Numbered from the stretch's first letter, positions 8,075 through 16,290 are shown. The stretch: DNA of 64,000 bases from Corynebacterium sp. (GCF_022712275.1 NZ_JALAGU010000022.1:1-64000); one strand, 5' to 3'. Numbers and translations: made by a program. Notes: a model not told the origin generated them from the sequence alone.

Positions 8075-8856
8075 GGTGTCGGCTCCCAGTGTCGTCGAAT
8101 GGGGGACTCCATGGTCAGTGGCTGCGACGGATCGAAGTGCACCTCGCCGTGGAACAGCAGGTGCAGTGTGTTGCAGAGGATGGCGTCCCGGGCGAGCCCC
8201 GTGCTCCGGGACGCAGCGTGCACACCCGCACGTAGTGAGGTTTCAGGGTCGAATACAGCGAGCAGGGCACCGCGGACCTCCGTGTCAGGAGCGTAGCGGT
8301 CCATGCGGTAGCCGGCCAGCCAGTCGAGGGTCTCGGAGGTTGGTGACTCCAGGCCTGTGAACACGGTGTAGCCCCAGCCGATTTCGGCGCAGAGCTCGGC
8401 AGTGAGGTGAAAATGGGGGTCATCGGCCGCGTCGGGACGGCGGACGTCGACGAGGGTGGCATCACCGCCGGCGTGGCGGCAGAAGAAGTCAGGGACGTGG
8501 GAGCGCAAGGTCCTGGTCCGGCCTTCCGGAGTTTCGGTGGTGGCGCCTGCGGGCCAGAGCAGACCGAGAGGCTGGGCACTGATAGCGGTGATGGACGGGT
8601 CGAAGTCTGCGGACAGCAGGAACTGGCGCTCCAGGAGAGACTCGAAGGGAACATGCGTGCCGACCGTCGTGGAAAACCAGTAGCCCTCGTAGTTGCGCTT
8701 GTGCTTCCAGGCGAAAAACTCGCGGAGTGGCTGGGCGCGTTCCACGGGGATGTCGCCGAGGGCGGCGTCTCCTGCGAAGTTCTGGATATTTCCGTCGAGG
8801 TTGATTAGGACGCGTGTCTGGTCGGTGCCGTTGGCGGGCAGATGTCGAAGTGTCAT
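8071..8856 (-). CDS. tnsA: TnsA-like transposition endonuclease subunit
   Basis: A 261-residue protein with the PD-(D/E)XK layout of TnsA: an FESLLERQF helix (E72/E76), VPDFF (D123) and a LVDVRRPD strand in which D137 is followed by R139 where Tn7 TnsA has lysine. TnsA cuts the 5' ends of the element, so transposition is cut-and-paste rather than replicative. It is the first gene of the module, starting 45 bp inside the inner end repeat, and overlaps tnsB by four bases. The Lys-to-Arg change could weaken 5' cutting or be normal in this subfamily. Confidence 0.82.
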   Translation of the reverse strand: MTLRHLPANGTDQTRVLINLDGNIQNFAGDAALGDIPVERAQPLREFFAWKHKRNYEGYWFSTTVGTHVPFESLLERQFLLSADFDPSITAISAQPLGLLWPAGATTETPEGRTRTLRSHVPDFFCRHAGGDATLVDVRRPDAADDPHFHLTAELCAEIGWGYTVFTGLESPTSETLDWLAGYRMDRYAPDTEVRGALLAVFDPETSLRAGVHAASRSTGLARDAILCNTLHLLFHGEVHFDPSQPLTMESPIRRHWEPTP

Positions 8857-8900
8857 GTCCCGGGCTCCCAGTGACGAGTGACAAGGTTCCTCCGAGACTA

Positions 8901-8965
8901 CGACAGGTTCAGTGCGAAAGATAGGAGAGATCCGTACCCCGACAGGTTAAGTGCGAAAAACGACA
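8901..8965. repeat. Right-end direct repeats, probable TnsB binding sites
   Basis: Two copies of a 19-bp sequence, CGACAGGTTCAGTGCGAAA at 8901-8919 and CGACAGGTTAAGTGCGAAA at 8940-8958, differ at one base and start 39 bp apart. The outer one is followed by AAACGACA, and a weaker third version (CGACAGAATGACTGAGACAG) starts at 8961. Spaced short repeats just outside tnsA are what TnsB binds in Tn7-like ends. Confidence 0.75.
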
Positions 8966-9445
8966 GAATGACTGAGACAGATCAACAGGGGCGGGAGTCG
9001 GCTCTGGCTCTCTCGCTCTAAAATGTCATAATGTATATTATCGGCTAATCAGAGTGGGGTGCCGGGAGTGAGGTTCTGCGGTGACACCGACGATGTTGTG
9101 TCGCCGCTGTGCCGGCACCGTATCCCACTCGTGCCCTTGCCTGCCGCTCTGACTGGTGCGGACTGCTGTGCCATCTGGTTGTGGCCGCCGCCTTCGACCC
9201 GTGACGGATTGCCGGCCCCGGGCGTCACGGCCGGATGGCGCTGAACCGAACCGGACGGCACTGTCATCCTCGTTGTCGGACTGCGCTCAGCACCTTTGAA
9301 GCCCTGATCTCCCGTTCTTTGTCCGCCCTTCCGGTAGCCTCTAATTACGTCACAGTGACGTTTATGGTGGAGCATTCCTCTCCATGCGGCACCAGGATTT
9401 CAACCCCCGTCGACATCTTCTGACCGCCGCGTCATACTGGATGTC
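8966..9445. other. Flank of the element without a convincing gene; perfect dyad inside
   Basis: This 480-bp stretch lies between the transposon end and the reductase gene. It starts with an AT-rich patch (9020-9050) and contains a perfect 15-bp palindrome at 9347-9361. The small frames here look like chance. It may hold the remains of the integration site. Confidence 0.4.
9347..9361. promoter_or_regulatory. Perfect 15-bp palindrome, candidate operator
   Basis: ACGTCACAGTGACGT is a perfect 7-bp inverted repeat around a central A, the size and form of a TetR- or GntR-family operator. It lies 85 bp upstream of the RibD/DHFR-fold gene. No dedicated regulator gene is adjacent, so the binding protein is unknown. 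Confidence 0.4.
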
Positions 9446-9997
9446 ATGCACGTCACCTACACGACCGCGACCACCGTCAACGGATTCCTCGCCACCGAGG
9501 ACGACTCGCTCGACTGGCTCTTCGCCGTCGGCGGCGAGACTCCCGAACTCGGCGCCCTGATGGACGCGACGACTGTTCTCGTCATGGGCTCGCACACCTA
9601 CGAATGGCTGCTGTGCGACCAGGACCTCATCACGCAGCCTGAGGCATGGACCGCATCCTTCGGCACCCGACCTGTCATCGTCTTCACCTCACGGGAGCTG
9701 CCGGCACCGCAAGGTGCCGACGTCCGCTTCGTTGACGGTACCGTCGGCGACAACGCCGACATGCTGCAGGACGCCGCGGGCGACGGCACCGTCTGGGTGA
9801 TGGGTGGCGGAGACCTGGCCGGTCAGTTCCTCGACGCCGGACTTCTCGACGAGATCACCCTCCATCTCAGCCCGGTTTTCCTCGCGAACGGAAAGTCACT
9901 GCTCCCGCGGGACCTGGCCTCGGATCAGCTCACTCTGGTCCGGGCCCGGCAGATCGGTCAGTTCATCGAGGCGACCTGGCGTATCAGTCATTCCTGA
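9446..9997 (+). CDS. Dihydrofolate-reductase-fold protein (RibD C-terminal family)
   Basis: A 183-residue protein of the RibD C-terminal/DHFR superfamily. It begins with the family strand MHVTYTTATTVNGFLA, has MGSHTYEW near residue 55 and a glycine-rich NADPH-binding VWVMGGGDLAGQF near residues 112-124, then a LDEITLHLSPVFLANG strand typical of the fold. These proteins are NAD(P)H-dependent reductases, but members outside riboflavin synthesis have no settled substrate. It ends 14 bases inside the 3' end of the convergent uvrA-like gene. Confidence 0.8.
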   Translation: MHVTYTTATTVNGFLATEDDSLDWLFAVGGETPELGALMDATTVLVMGSHTYEWLLCDQDLITQPEAWTASFGTRPVIVFTSRELPAPQGADVRFVDGTVGDNADMLQDAAGDGTVWVMGGGDLAGQFLDAGLLDEITLHLSPVFLANGKSLLPRDLASDQLTLVRARQIGQFIEATWRISHS

Positions 9998-12263
9998 GCG
10001 CTTCTGCCAGACAGTGGCCGGTGCCCGACCGGGAACCGACCCGGACCAGCTCAGCCGGTGTGCCCTCGAAGACGACCTGACCGCCGTTGTCACCTGCGCC
10101 CGGACCGATGTCGATGACGTGGTCGGCATGCGCGATGACCTGCTGATTATGCTCGATAAGTACGAGTGATCCACCAGCGTCCACCAGCGCATCGAACAGG
10201 TCCAGTAGTCGACGGACATCCGCGGCGTGCAGTCCTGTCGTCGGCTCATCGAGGATCAGGCGTAGTGGTGCGTCCCCGCTGATACTGCCGAGATGTCGGG
10301 ACAGGAGCAGCCGTTGACGTTCTCCGCCGGACAGTCCGTCGAGTGTCCGGCCGGCCGCCAGATACCCCAGGCCCACCCGGTCGACCCAGCGCAGTCGCGC
10401 CGCATCTGCCGGACCGAGCAGCTCGGCGACCTCGGAAGGACGCAGCGCCTCCACATCGGCTATCGTGTACCCACCCACAGTCACGGACAGGGCTTTCTGG
10501 TTGAACCCCGACCCTCTGCAAGCCTCACAGGGCGTCCTCGTGTCTTCCATGAAGGCCAGGTCAGTGGTGATTTCCCCGGTGCCACGGCACTCGGGACAAC
10601 CGCCCTTCGCATTGCGGGAGAACCAGGACTGAGACAGATCGCCGGACGCCGCGAAGAGTGACCGGAGTCCGTCGGCCGCACCGGTAATCGTCAACAGTGA
10701 GGACCGGCGACCGCCGTGCAGTGGCTGCTGACCGACCACGGTGAATTCGGGATGCTGCGCGGCGAAATCAGTGGTCATCAGCGAGGATTTTCCGCTTCCG
10801 GCCACACCGGTGACCACGGTGAGGACGCCGGTCGGGACCGCCACTGTGAGGTCCCGGAGGTTATTGCTCCGGGCGTGCTCTACCGCAGCGGAACCGGTCG
10901 GTGTGCGGACCGAAGACTTGAGAACCGGAATATGAACACCGCTCCCAGAGGCGGGTGAACCAGTGAAAGTGACCTCGCCACCGGATTCCCCTGCTCCCGG
11001 CCCCATGCCGATGACGTGGTCGGCGGCAGCGATGACCGCCGGATTGTGGTCGACGACGAGAACAGTGTTCCTCCTGTCTCTCAGGCCGCTGAGTAGCGTG
11101 ATGACACGCTGTACGTCGTTGGGGTGAAGGCCGGCGGCCGGCTCATCAAAGACATAGGTCACCTCGGTCAGGGGGCTTCCCAGGTGCCGCACCATTTTTA
11201 GCCGCTGCGCCTCACCGCCGGACAAGGTCGGCGACGACCGGTCGAGGTTCAGATAGCCCAGGCCGACCTCGGTGAGGGCGTCCACGCGGCGGGAGATGTC
11301 CACGAGCAGAGGTGCGGCGCTCTCCCCCAGTGACTCCGCCGCATCGGAGACCAGTCCGTGCAGGTCGGAGATGGACACTGCGGCCCAGTCGGCGATCGAC
11401 CGGCCGTTGATGTGACTGTCCCTTGCCTCCGCGTTGATCCTCGCGCCGGCACAGTCCGGGCAGGTCGAGTGACTCACCACGGCGTCGAGACCGGCACGCT
11501 CGGCAGCGGTGAGCCGGGACGGCGTCCTGCGCAGGTAGGAATCCCGAAGGCGGGGAATGATCCCGTCGAAGCGACCGTGGTCCGGATATCCCGGTAACGG
11601 CTCCTCCAGTCGGAGATCACGGGCATGCATCAGCACATTGCGGATCTCGTCCGGCAGCTGCGACCATGGCACGGACGGGTCACAGAGACCCGAGGTGACC
11701 AGACGTTTCCACCGGTAGGTCCCGGGCGCGAAGGTCGGGAACCGCACGGCACCGTCGTCCAGTGAAAGGTCCGGGTCGATCAACGCGTCCTCGTCGATGG
11801 CGGACAGCGTCCCCAACCCCTCGCAGGTCAGGCACATGCCGGTCGGATCATTCGGAGAGTACGCCGGGGAGAATCCCGCCGACGGCACTGCAAACCGGGA
11901 GAAGAGCATCCGCAGCGGGGTCGCGAGGTCCACGGCCGTGGCCACCGTAGAGCGGGCATTACCGGTGAACCGTCGCTGGTCGACCACGGTCGTGAATGTG
12001 AGCCCGTCGATCCGGTCGACGTCCGCCGGCGGGTACCGGGCCAGACGGGTGCGTACGAAGGACGGGTATCCGGCGGCCGTCGCCCGCTGTGCCTCCGCCG
12101 CGATCGTGTCAAAGACCAGTGAGGATTTCCCGGAACCGGAGACTCCGGTGACCACGGTCAGTGCGTGAGACGGGATCTCCACGTCGATGTCCCGCAGATT
12201 GTGGGTGCGGGCGCCGGTGACGGTGATGGACGCGGTGTTCTCGTCAATGTTCATACTGATCAC
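9984..12263 (-). CDS. UvrA-like ABC protein (UvrA paralogue)
   Basis: A 759-residue protein with two UvrA-type ABC modules: Walker A GVSGSGKSSL near residue 40 and GVAGSGKSSLM near 490, each with an LSGGEAQR/LSGGERQR signature and a downstream Walker B (VFDEPAAG, ILDEPTTG). A zinc-module CPECRGTGEI is present in the second half. It is about 200 residues shorter than housekeeping UvrA, so it is better read as a UvrA2/DrrC-like paralogue, some of which protect against DNA-intercalating drugs. It is divergent from the WYL regulator at 12311, which may control it. Confidence 0.82.
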   Translation of the reverse strand: MISMNIDENTASITVTGARTHNLRDIDVEIPSHALTVVTGVSGSGKSSLVFDTIAAEAQRATAAGYPSFVRTRLARYPPADVDRIDGLTFTTVVDQRRFTGNARSTVATAVDLATPLRMLFSRFAVPSAGFSPAYSPNDPTGMCLTCEGLGTLSAIDEDALIDPDLSLDDGAVRFPTFAPGTYRWKRLVTSGLCDPSVPWSQLPDEIRNVLMHARDLRLEEPLPGYPDHGRFDGIIPRLRDSYLRRTPSRLTAAERAGLDAVVSHSTCPDCAGARINAEARDSHINGRSIADWAAVSISDLHGLVSDAAESLGESAAPLLVDISRRVDALTEVGLGYLNLDRSSPTLSGGEAQRLKMVRHLGSPLTEVTYVFDEPAAGLHPNDVQRVITLLSGLRDRRNTVLVVDHNPAVIAAADHVIGMGPGAGESGGEVTFTGSPASGSGVHIPVLKSSVRTPTGSAAVEHARSNNLRDLTVAVPTGVLTVVTGVAGSGKSSLMTTDFAAQHPEFTVVGQQPLHGGRRSSLLTITGAADGLRSLFAASGDLSQSWFSRNAKGGCPECRGTGEITTDLAFMEDTRTPCEACRGSGFNQKALSVTVGGYTIADVEALRPSEVAELLGPADAARLRWVDRVGLGYLAAGRTLDGLSGGERQRLLLSRHLGSISGDAPLRLILDEPTTGLHAADVRRLLDLFDALVDAGGSLVLIEHNQQVIAHADHVIDIGPGAGDNGGQVVFEGTPAELVRVGSRSGTGHCLAEALRND

Positions 12264-12310
12264 GCTACGGTGGAATGCAGCAGTAACATGACCGCAAAGG
12301 GAGGAACACA

Positions 12311-13483
12311 GTGACGACGAGGATGGGAAGGCTTCTCCACCTGCTCGACCTCCTCGACGGCGGGACCACCTGGTCCGCAGCTCATCTTTCAGGGCTGCTG
12401 GACATCCCCGAACGGACGCTCCGACGTGACATCACCGAGCTCCGGAACCTCGGCTACCACATCGAAGGGGTCCCGGGGCGTGGCGGGCACTACGTGATGC
12501 CCCGGGGAAAGCGTCTTCCCCCACAGCCGTCCCGGTCGGAGTCGGCATCAGAACGGACTGTCGAGATCGACACCAGCGCTCCCGGCGTGGCGGACGGTCT
12601 CTTCATTCTGCTCGGCCACGCGGCTGCCGAGCACCGTGAGGTGACCTTCAACCACACCGGACGTCAGGCAAAGCTCCACCGGACGGTGCATCCCGCCCGT
12701 CTGGTCCACCTCGACGGGCGCTGGTACCTCTACGGGTGGGACCTGGACCGACGGGACTGGAGGACATTCCGGCTGGACCGCATAGGGGACGTGGCGTTCA
12801 CCGGCAACCGGTTCACCCCGGCCCCTCTGCCCCGGAACGATGTCACCGAACTGCTCCGGGAGCAGTTCCGGAGTGGCTCAATCGTCGAGGTCGTCCTCGA
12901 TCTGGCGACCGGCCCTGACAACGCAGCTGCAGTTCTCCACCGGGTCGACGGGACGTTGGAGGCCACCGACAGAGGTCGACGTACCCGCTACACGGCCCGC
13001 GTGGATTCCTTCGAGTGGCTGACAGTCGTTCTCGTGCTCACCGACATCGAATTCACGGTCATCCGACCACCGGAGTTCCGGCGGTTCGTGCAGCAGACCT
13101 CCGACAGACTTCACCGGGCCTGCTCGGTGCCTGGCTCAGAGCATGCTTGCGAGGATGACCTGGGCGATCGAGAAGTAGATGACCAGGCCCGTGGCGTCCA
13201 CCAGCGTAGAGACCACCGGGGTGGAGAACACCGCCGGGTCCACGCCGATCTTCTTGGCCACCAGCGGCAGCACCCCGCCGACGATGCAGGCCCAGGCGCA
13301 GATGCAGATGATGGTCAGCGACATCACCGCGCCGATTCGCCACTCGTAGATCAGCGAGATGAACGGGAAGATCAGGGCACCGAGGAACACTCCCAGCAGC
13401 AGACCCACCCGCACCTCACGCCAGATCACCCGGCCGATGTCACGGGGCTGGACCTCATCGACGGCCAGGGCTCGCACCACTGA
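12311..13483 (+). CDS. HTH-WYL transcriptional regulator with run-on C-terminus
   Basis: Translation starts at GTG 12311 after GGGAGGA. Residues 1-75 form an HTH_11/DeoR-like winged helix (LDIPERTLRRDITELRNLGY), and residues of about 100-275 form a WYL domain (LVHLDGRWYLYGWDLDRRDWRTFRLDRI). Homology should end near 13135 (RLHRACSVPG), but there is no stop and the frame continues about 115 more codons antisense to mgtE. That tail is rich in H, R, D and Q, as expected of non-coding translation, so I think a stop was lost by an indel or error. WYL proteins often sense DNA damage or nucleotides; the divergent uvrA-like gene is a likely target. Confidence 0.75.
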   Translation: MTTRMGRLLHLLDLLDGGTTWSAAHLSGLLDIPERTLRRDITELRNLGYHIEGVPGRGGHYVMPRGKRLPPQPSRSESASERTVEIDTSAPGVADGLFILLGHAAAEHREVTFNHTGRQAKLHRTVHPARLVHLDGRWYLYGWDLDRRDWRTFRLDRIGDVAFTGNRFTPAPLPRNDVTELLREQFRSGSIVEVVLDLATGPDNAAAVLHRVDGTLEATDRGRRTRYTARVDSFEWLTVVLVLTDIEFTVIRPPEFRRFVQQTSDRLHRACSVPGSEHACEDDLGDREVDDQARGVHQRRDHRGGEHRRVHADLLGHQRQHPADDAGPGADADDGQRHHRADSPLVDQRDEREDQGTEEHSQQQTHPHLTPDHPADVTGLDLIDGQGSHH

Positions 13484-14437
13484 GGAGGCCGCCTGCGATC
13501 CGGCGTTGCCTCCGGTACCGGTGATCATCGGGACGAAGGTCGCCAGGACAACGACCGACGCGAGAGTGTCCTCGAAGAAGCTCATCACGTTGACGGTGAG
13601 GACCGCCGTGAGTATCAGCACCAGGAGCCACACGCCACGCTTCCGGGCCAGGTGGAACACCGTCGCCGTGAGATAGGGCTGCTCCAGCGGCTCGGAACCA
13701 CCGGCACGGTAGGCGTCCTCGGTGGCCTCCTCCTCGAGGATCTCCATCGCGTCATCGACGGTGAGCATGCCGAGGAACCGGTTCTCGTCGTCGACGACGG
13801 GCAGTGCGAGCAGGTCGGCCTCCTGGACCAGACGGGCGGCCTTCTCCTGGTCGTCGGTGGCGTTGACCGCGTGGGTCTCCTTGTTCATCAGCTCCGCGAT
13901 CGGCGTGTCTGCCGCAGAGGTGACGAGGGTCGACAGGTTGACCAGCCCGACGAGATGCCGGGTGTGGTCGGTCACGGCGAGCACGGCGATGTCCCGGTTA
14001 CGCAGATCACGGCCACGGAGCTTCTGGAGCGCCTGTTCGCGCGTCGTGTCCGAGGCGATCACCGTGGGCACCGGCGTCATCACACGTCCGGCGGACCCCT
14101 CCGGATAACCGAGCAGCTGCGCGGTGACCTGGCGGCGGTCCTCCGGCAGCCCGGCCATCATCCGGGCGGCGACCTTCGCCGGCATCTCCCCGAGCAGCTG
14201 GGCACGGTCGTCATCGGGCAGATCGAGCAGCAGCTCGGCGGAACGCCCTTCCCGGAACTCGTCGAGGAGCTCCGCCTGGTGGGCGACGTCCAGATACTCG
14301 AACACTTGGGACGCACGGTCCTTGTCCAGAAGCCGGAACAGGACGGCCTGGTCGGTGGTCCCCAGGCGGGACATTTCTTCGGCGATCTCGACGGTGGTCA
14401 ACTCGCCGAGTCCGGTCTGCAGGTCGACGATGTCCAT
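13136..14437 (-). CDS. mgtE: Magnesium transporter MgtE
   Basis: A 433-residue protein with the MgtE architecture: an N-terminal superhelical domain (LPDDDRAQLLGEMP, LPEDRRQVTAQLLGYPEGSAGRVMTP), two CBS domains (about residues 125-245), then five membrane helices (about 270-433) with the conserved ATFVPMITGTGGNAGSQA pore segment and a terminal helix. It is a Mg2+-gated channel in the cytoplasmic membrane, shut when the CBS/N domains bind magnesium. Its 3' end is overlapped antisense by the run-on frame of the WYL regulator. A small membrane protein gene lies seven bases upstream and may be cotranscribed. Confidence 0.95.
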   Translation of the reverse strand: MDIVDLQTGLGELTTVEIAEEMSRLGTTDQAVLFRLLDKDRASQVFEYLDVAHQAELLDEFREGRSAELLLDLPDDDRAQLLGEMPAKVAARMMAGLPEDRRQVTAQLLGYPEGSAGRVMTPVPTVIASDTTREQALQKLRGRDLRNRDIAVLAVTDHTRHLVGLVNLSTLVTSAADTPIAELMNKETHAVNATDDQEKAARLVQEADLLALPVVDDENRFLGMLTVDDAMEILEEEATEDAYRAGGSEPLEQPYLTATVFHLARKRGVWLLVLILTAVLTVNVMSFFEDTLASVVVLATFVPMITGTGGNAGSQAASSVVRALAVDEVQPRDIGRVIWREVRVGLLLGVFLGALIFPFISLIYEWRIGAVMSLTIICICAWACIVGGVLPLVAKKIGVDPAVFSTPVVSTLVDATGLVIYFSIAQVILASML

Positions 14438-14444
14438 CGCAGAC

Positions 14445-14630
14445 CTACTCCCGGTACTTCTCGTCGTTGTAGAGCTTCCACAACTGCCATCCTGTGAAGC
14501 CGAGGAAGATCACGCAGAGGCCGATGCAGATCAACGGTACCACGCCGTCGAGGAAGAGCAGGACGACGATGAAGGCGAGCAGGGTCACCAGCCGGATCCA
14601 ACGGGTGGTGACCATTACGGTGCGGTCCAC
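14445..14630 (-). CDS. Small membrane protein upstream of mgtE
   Basis: A 61-residue protein starting at GTG 14630 or the ATG five codons later. Residues of about 13-50 form two closely spaced hydrophobic helices, and the end is charged (KLYNDEKYRE). I recognise no family. The stop is only seven bases from the mgtE ATG, so the two are probably one transcript. Confidence 0.65.
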   Translation of the reverse strand: MDRTVMVTTRWIRLVTLLAFIVVLLFLDGVVPLICIGLCVIFLGFTGWQLWKLYNDEKYRE

Positions 14631-14665
14631 AGGGTTCTCCTCGGGGTCAGGGCCTGTTGCCGGGC

Positions 14666-15358
14666 CTACATCTGGGCGAAGACCAGCAGCAGGTCGATGG
14701 TTCCCTCTGCTGCGATCTGGGAAGCGACGAACTGCGGTGACTGGAGACCGAAGTCCTCGCGGACAACAGGGAGTTTACCTTCCACGATGACATGCTCGCC
14801 GGTACGCAACACCGTGAGATCGGCGGTCACCGTGTTGGTGTGACCATGCATCGTCAGATCACCGGTGAGAGTGACCGTGTCGACAGTCCCGTCGTCCGGC
14901 AGTCCGGACAGATCCACCGGCTCGGTGATCTCGAAGGTCGCCTCCGGGTAGTCATCGGTCTGCAGGATGTGGCGACGGACGTTGATGTCGCGCTTCTCGA
15001 TGTCGGACCCGATGGACTCGACATCGACAGTGATGTCGCCCTCGGTCAGTGTCCCGTCGTTGACGACCAGGCCTCCGGTGACACCTTCACCTCGCCCGGA
15101 GGTGGACTTCCGCTGACCGGGCAGGACCTCGTCGAAGGTGTAACCGGCCTGGGTGCGGTTCTGCCCCTCACCGGAGACGATCCCCCAGTGACCGTCGACC
15201 CCCACTGAGGCGGGTTCCCCGGAGCCTTCGGCGATGGACGCCGTCTGGAGTCCGTTGCTGCTGAGCAGTTTGTACACCGGTGGTGCCACAAGCCCGACGG
15301 CCAGCGCGACCACGGCGACCACGAACAGCGTGATTAATCCCTTCCGCATGGGCTCCAT
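14666..15358 (-). CDS. YceI-family lipocalin-like protein, membrane-anchored
   Basis: I chose ATG 15358 (MEPMRKG, 230 residues). An N-terminal hydrophobic helix (about residues 6-28) should anchor or export the protein. The rest is a YceI domain: GHWGIVSGEGQNRTQAGYTFDEV at the start, the DINVRRHILQTDDYPEATFEI core and a TLTGDLTMHGHTNTV strand. YceI proteins are beta-barrels that bind isoprenoid-type or other amphiphilic lipids, and several respond to acid or osmotic stress; the ligand here is unknown. Its stop lies 35 bases from the start of the small membrane gene. Confidence 0.85.
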   Translation of the reverse strand: MEPMRKGLITLFVVAVVALAVGLVAPPVYKLLSSNGLQTASIAEGSGEPASVGVDGHWGIVSGEGQNRTQAGYTFDEVLPGQRKSTSGRGEGVTGGLVVNDGTLTEGDITVDVESIGSDIEKRDINVRRHILQTDDYPEATFEITEPVDLSGLPDDGTVDTVTLTGDLTMHGHTNTVTADLTVLRTGEHVIVEGKLPVVREDFGLQSPQFVASQIAAEGTIDLLLVFAQM

Positions 15359-15405
15359 GCTATCTGCCACCCCCTCGCGGAACTGCATCGGGACATAACC
15401 ACCCC

Positions 15406-15789
15406 TTATGTGGCACCTGCGTCATCCACGCGTCCCCGGATCTTCTCTGCGGCTCTCGCCAGATCCACGAGCTCCCGGCACAGCGCGGCGATCTCCTCGG
15501 CGTCCTCCCCCGCCTCCACCGCCGCAGCGACGTCCTCGGCGCCGCACCGGAGTTCGAAGAGCCGGTCGGTGAGGTCCTCGGCGGCCGACCGCGGCAGGAT
15601 CAGTGCGTCGGCCGGCACTGTCGTCCCGGCGAGGTCACGGCGCTGCTCATAGGCGCGCTGTCGGCAGGACTGACCGCAGTAGCGACGACGACGCCCACTA
15701 CCGGTCTGCACGAGTTCCCGGCCGCACCAGGCACAGTGCTCTGCGCTCCCGGGGCGACGGTGTGAACTTTCGGGAATATGGGGTAACAT
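15406..15789 (-). CDS. Small zinc-finger protein divergent from rbpA
   Basis: I chose ATG 15789 (127 residues) because the extension upstream looks unnatural and would run into rbpA. Residues of about 18-45 hold a CAWC...YCGQSC four-cysteine zinc site followed by RQRAYEQRR, a pattern seen in small actinobacterial proteins with a CGxxCR-type zinc finger. The C-terminal half is an acidic helical stretch that may form a coiled coil. The start lies within the rbpA promoter region, so the two genes share control sequence. Confidence 0.7.
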   Translation of the reverse strand: MLPHIPESSHRRPGSAEHCAWCGRELVQTGSGRRRRYCGQSCRQRAYEQRRDLAGTTVPADALILPRSAAEDLTDRLFELRCGAEDVAAAVEAGEDAEEIAALCRELVDLARAAEKIRGRVDDAGAT

Positions 15790-15798
15790 TATGAGGTT
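15773..15798 (+). promoter_or_regulatory. SigH/SigR-type promoter of rbpA
   Basis: GGAAT (15773-15777) and GTT (15796-15798) are separated by 18 bp, matching the GGAAT-N18-GTT pattern of the thiol-stress sigma factor SigH/SigR. rbpA is an established SigR target in Streptomyces. The element lies 36 bp upstream of the rbpA ATG and overlaps the start of the divergent zinc-finger gene. Confidence 0.6.
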
Positions 15799-15833
15799 GA
15801 CAATACGCGAGAGACCGGAAGGATGATGCAGCG

Positions 15834-16205
15834 ATGGCAGATCGCGTTCTCCGCGGAAGCAGGATGGGCGCCGTCTCCTATGAGACGGACCGTGACCATG
15901 ACCTGGCCCCACGCAACATGGCGAAGTACCGGACGGAGTCCGGCGAGATCTTCGAGGTCCCGTTCGCCGATGACGCCGAACTCCCTAACGAGTGGATGTG
16001 CAAGAACGGCCAGCTGGGCAAGCTGGTGGAGGGCGAAGGCCAGGAGGCCAAGCCCGTAAAGCCACCACGTACCCACTGGGACATGCTGCGCGAGCGGCGG
16101 TCCATCGAGGAGCTCGATGTCCTCCTCGACGAGCGTATCGAACTGCTGCGTAAGCGGCGCCGCAACGCCATGAAACTGCTCAAGGAGCAGGAGGGGCAGT
16201 CCTAG
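15834..16205 (+). CDS. rbpA: RNA polymerase-binding protein RbpA
   Basis: A 123-residue protein clearly recognisable as RbpA: N-terminal MADRVLRGSRMGAVSYETD, the zinc-less/zinc-like core with a single cysteine (WMCKNGQLGKL), and the C-terminal sigma-interaction domain (TPRTHWDMLRERRSIEELDVLL-type, here KPPRTHWDMLRERRS onward). RbpA binds the group 1 or 2 sigma factor and RNA polymerase and stabilises the open complex; it is restricted to actinobacteria. The ribosome site GGAAGGA precedes the start. A SigH-type promoter lies upstream and a strong hairpin follows. Confidence 0.96.
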   Translation: MADRVLRGSRMGAVSYETDRDHDLAPRNMAKYRTESGEIFEVPFADDAELPNEWMCKNGQLGKLVEGEGQEAKPVKPPRTHWDMLRERRSIEELDVLLDERIELLRKRRRNAMKLLKEQEGQS

Positions 16206-16249
16206 GGTTCTCCCCCGCGGCATCTGCGCCTCGCCTTCCGCGCACACAG

Positions 16250-16290
16250 GATCAGCCCCCGCACCCGGTACCGGGTGCGGGGGCTGATCT
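16250..16290. terminator. Strong hairpin between rbpA and ppm1
   Basis: A near-perfect stem of about 18 bp (GATCAGCCCC... pairing with ...GGGGCTGATC) lies between two convergent genes and can end transcription from both sides. Confidence 0.8.

Larger units (their letters stand above)
3653..8965. mobile_element. Tn7-like element: transposition module and right end
   Basis: The module tnsA-tnsB-tnsC-tniQ and the end repeats at 8901-8965 define a Tn7-like/Tn5053-like element whose right end I place near 8965, because the outermost sequence read inward begins TGTCGTTTTTCGCAC, like the TGTC-starting ends of this transposon class. I give only the module here. The cargo probably continues left through hicAB and beyond, and the left end was not found. 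No tniR-type resolvase gene is seen, which fits the presence of TnsA. Confidence 0.75.
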
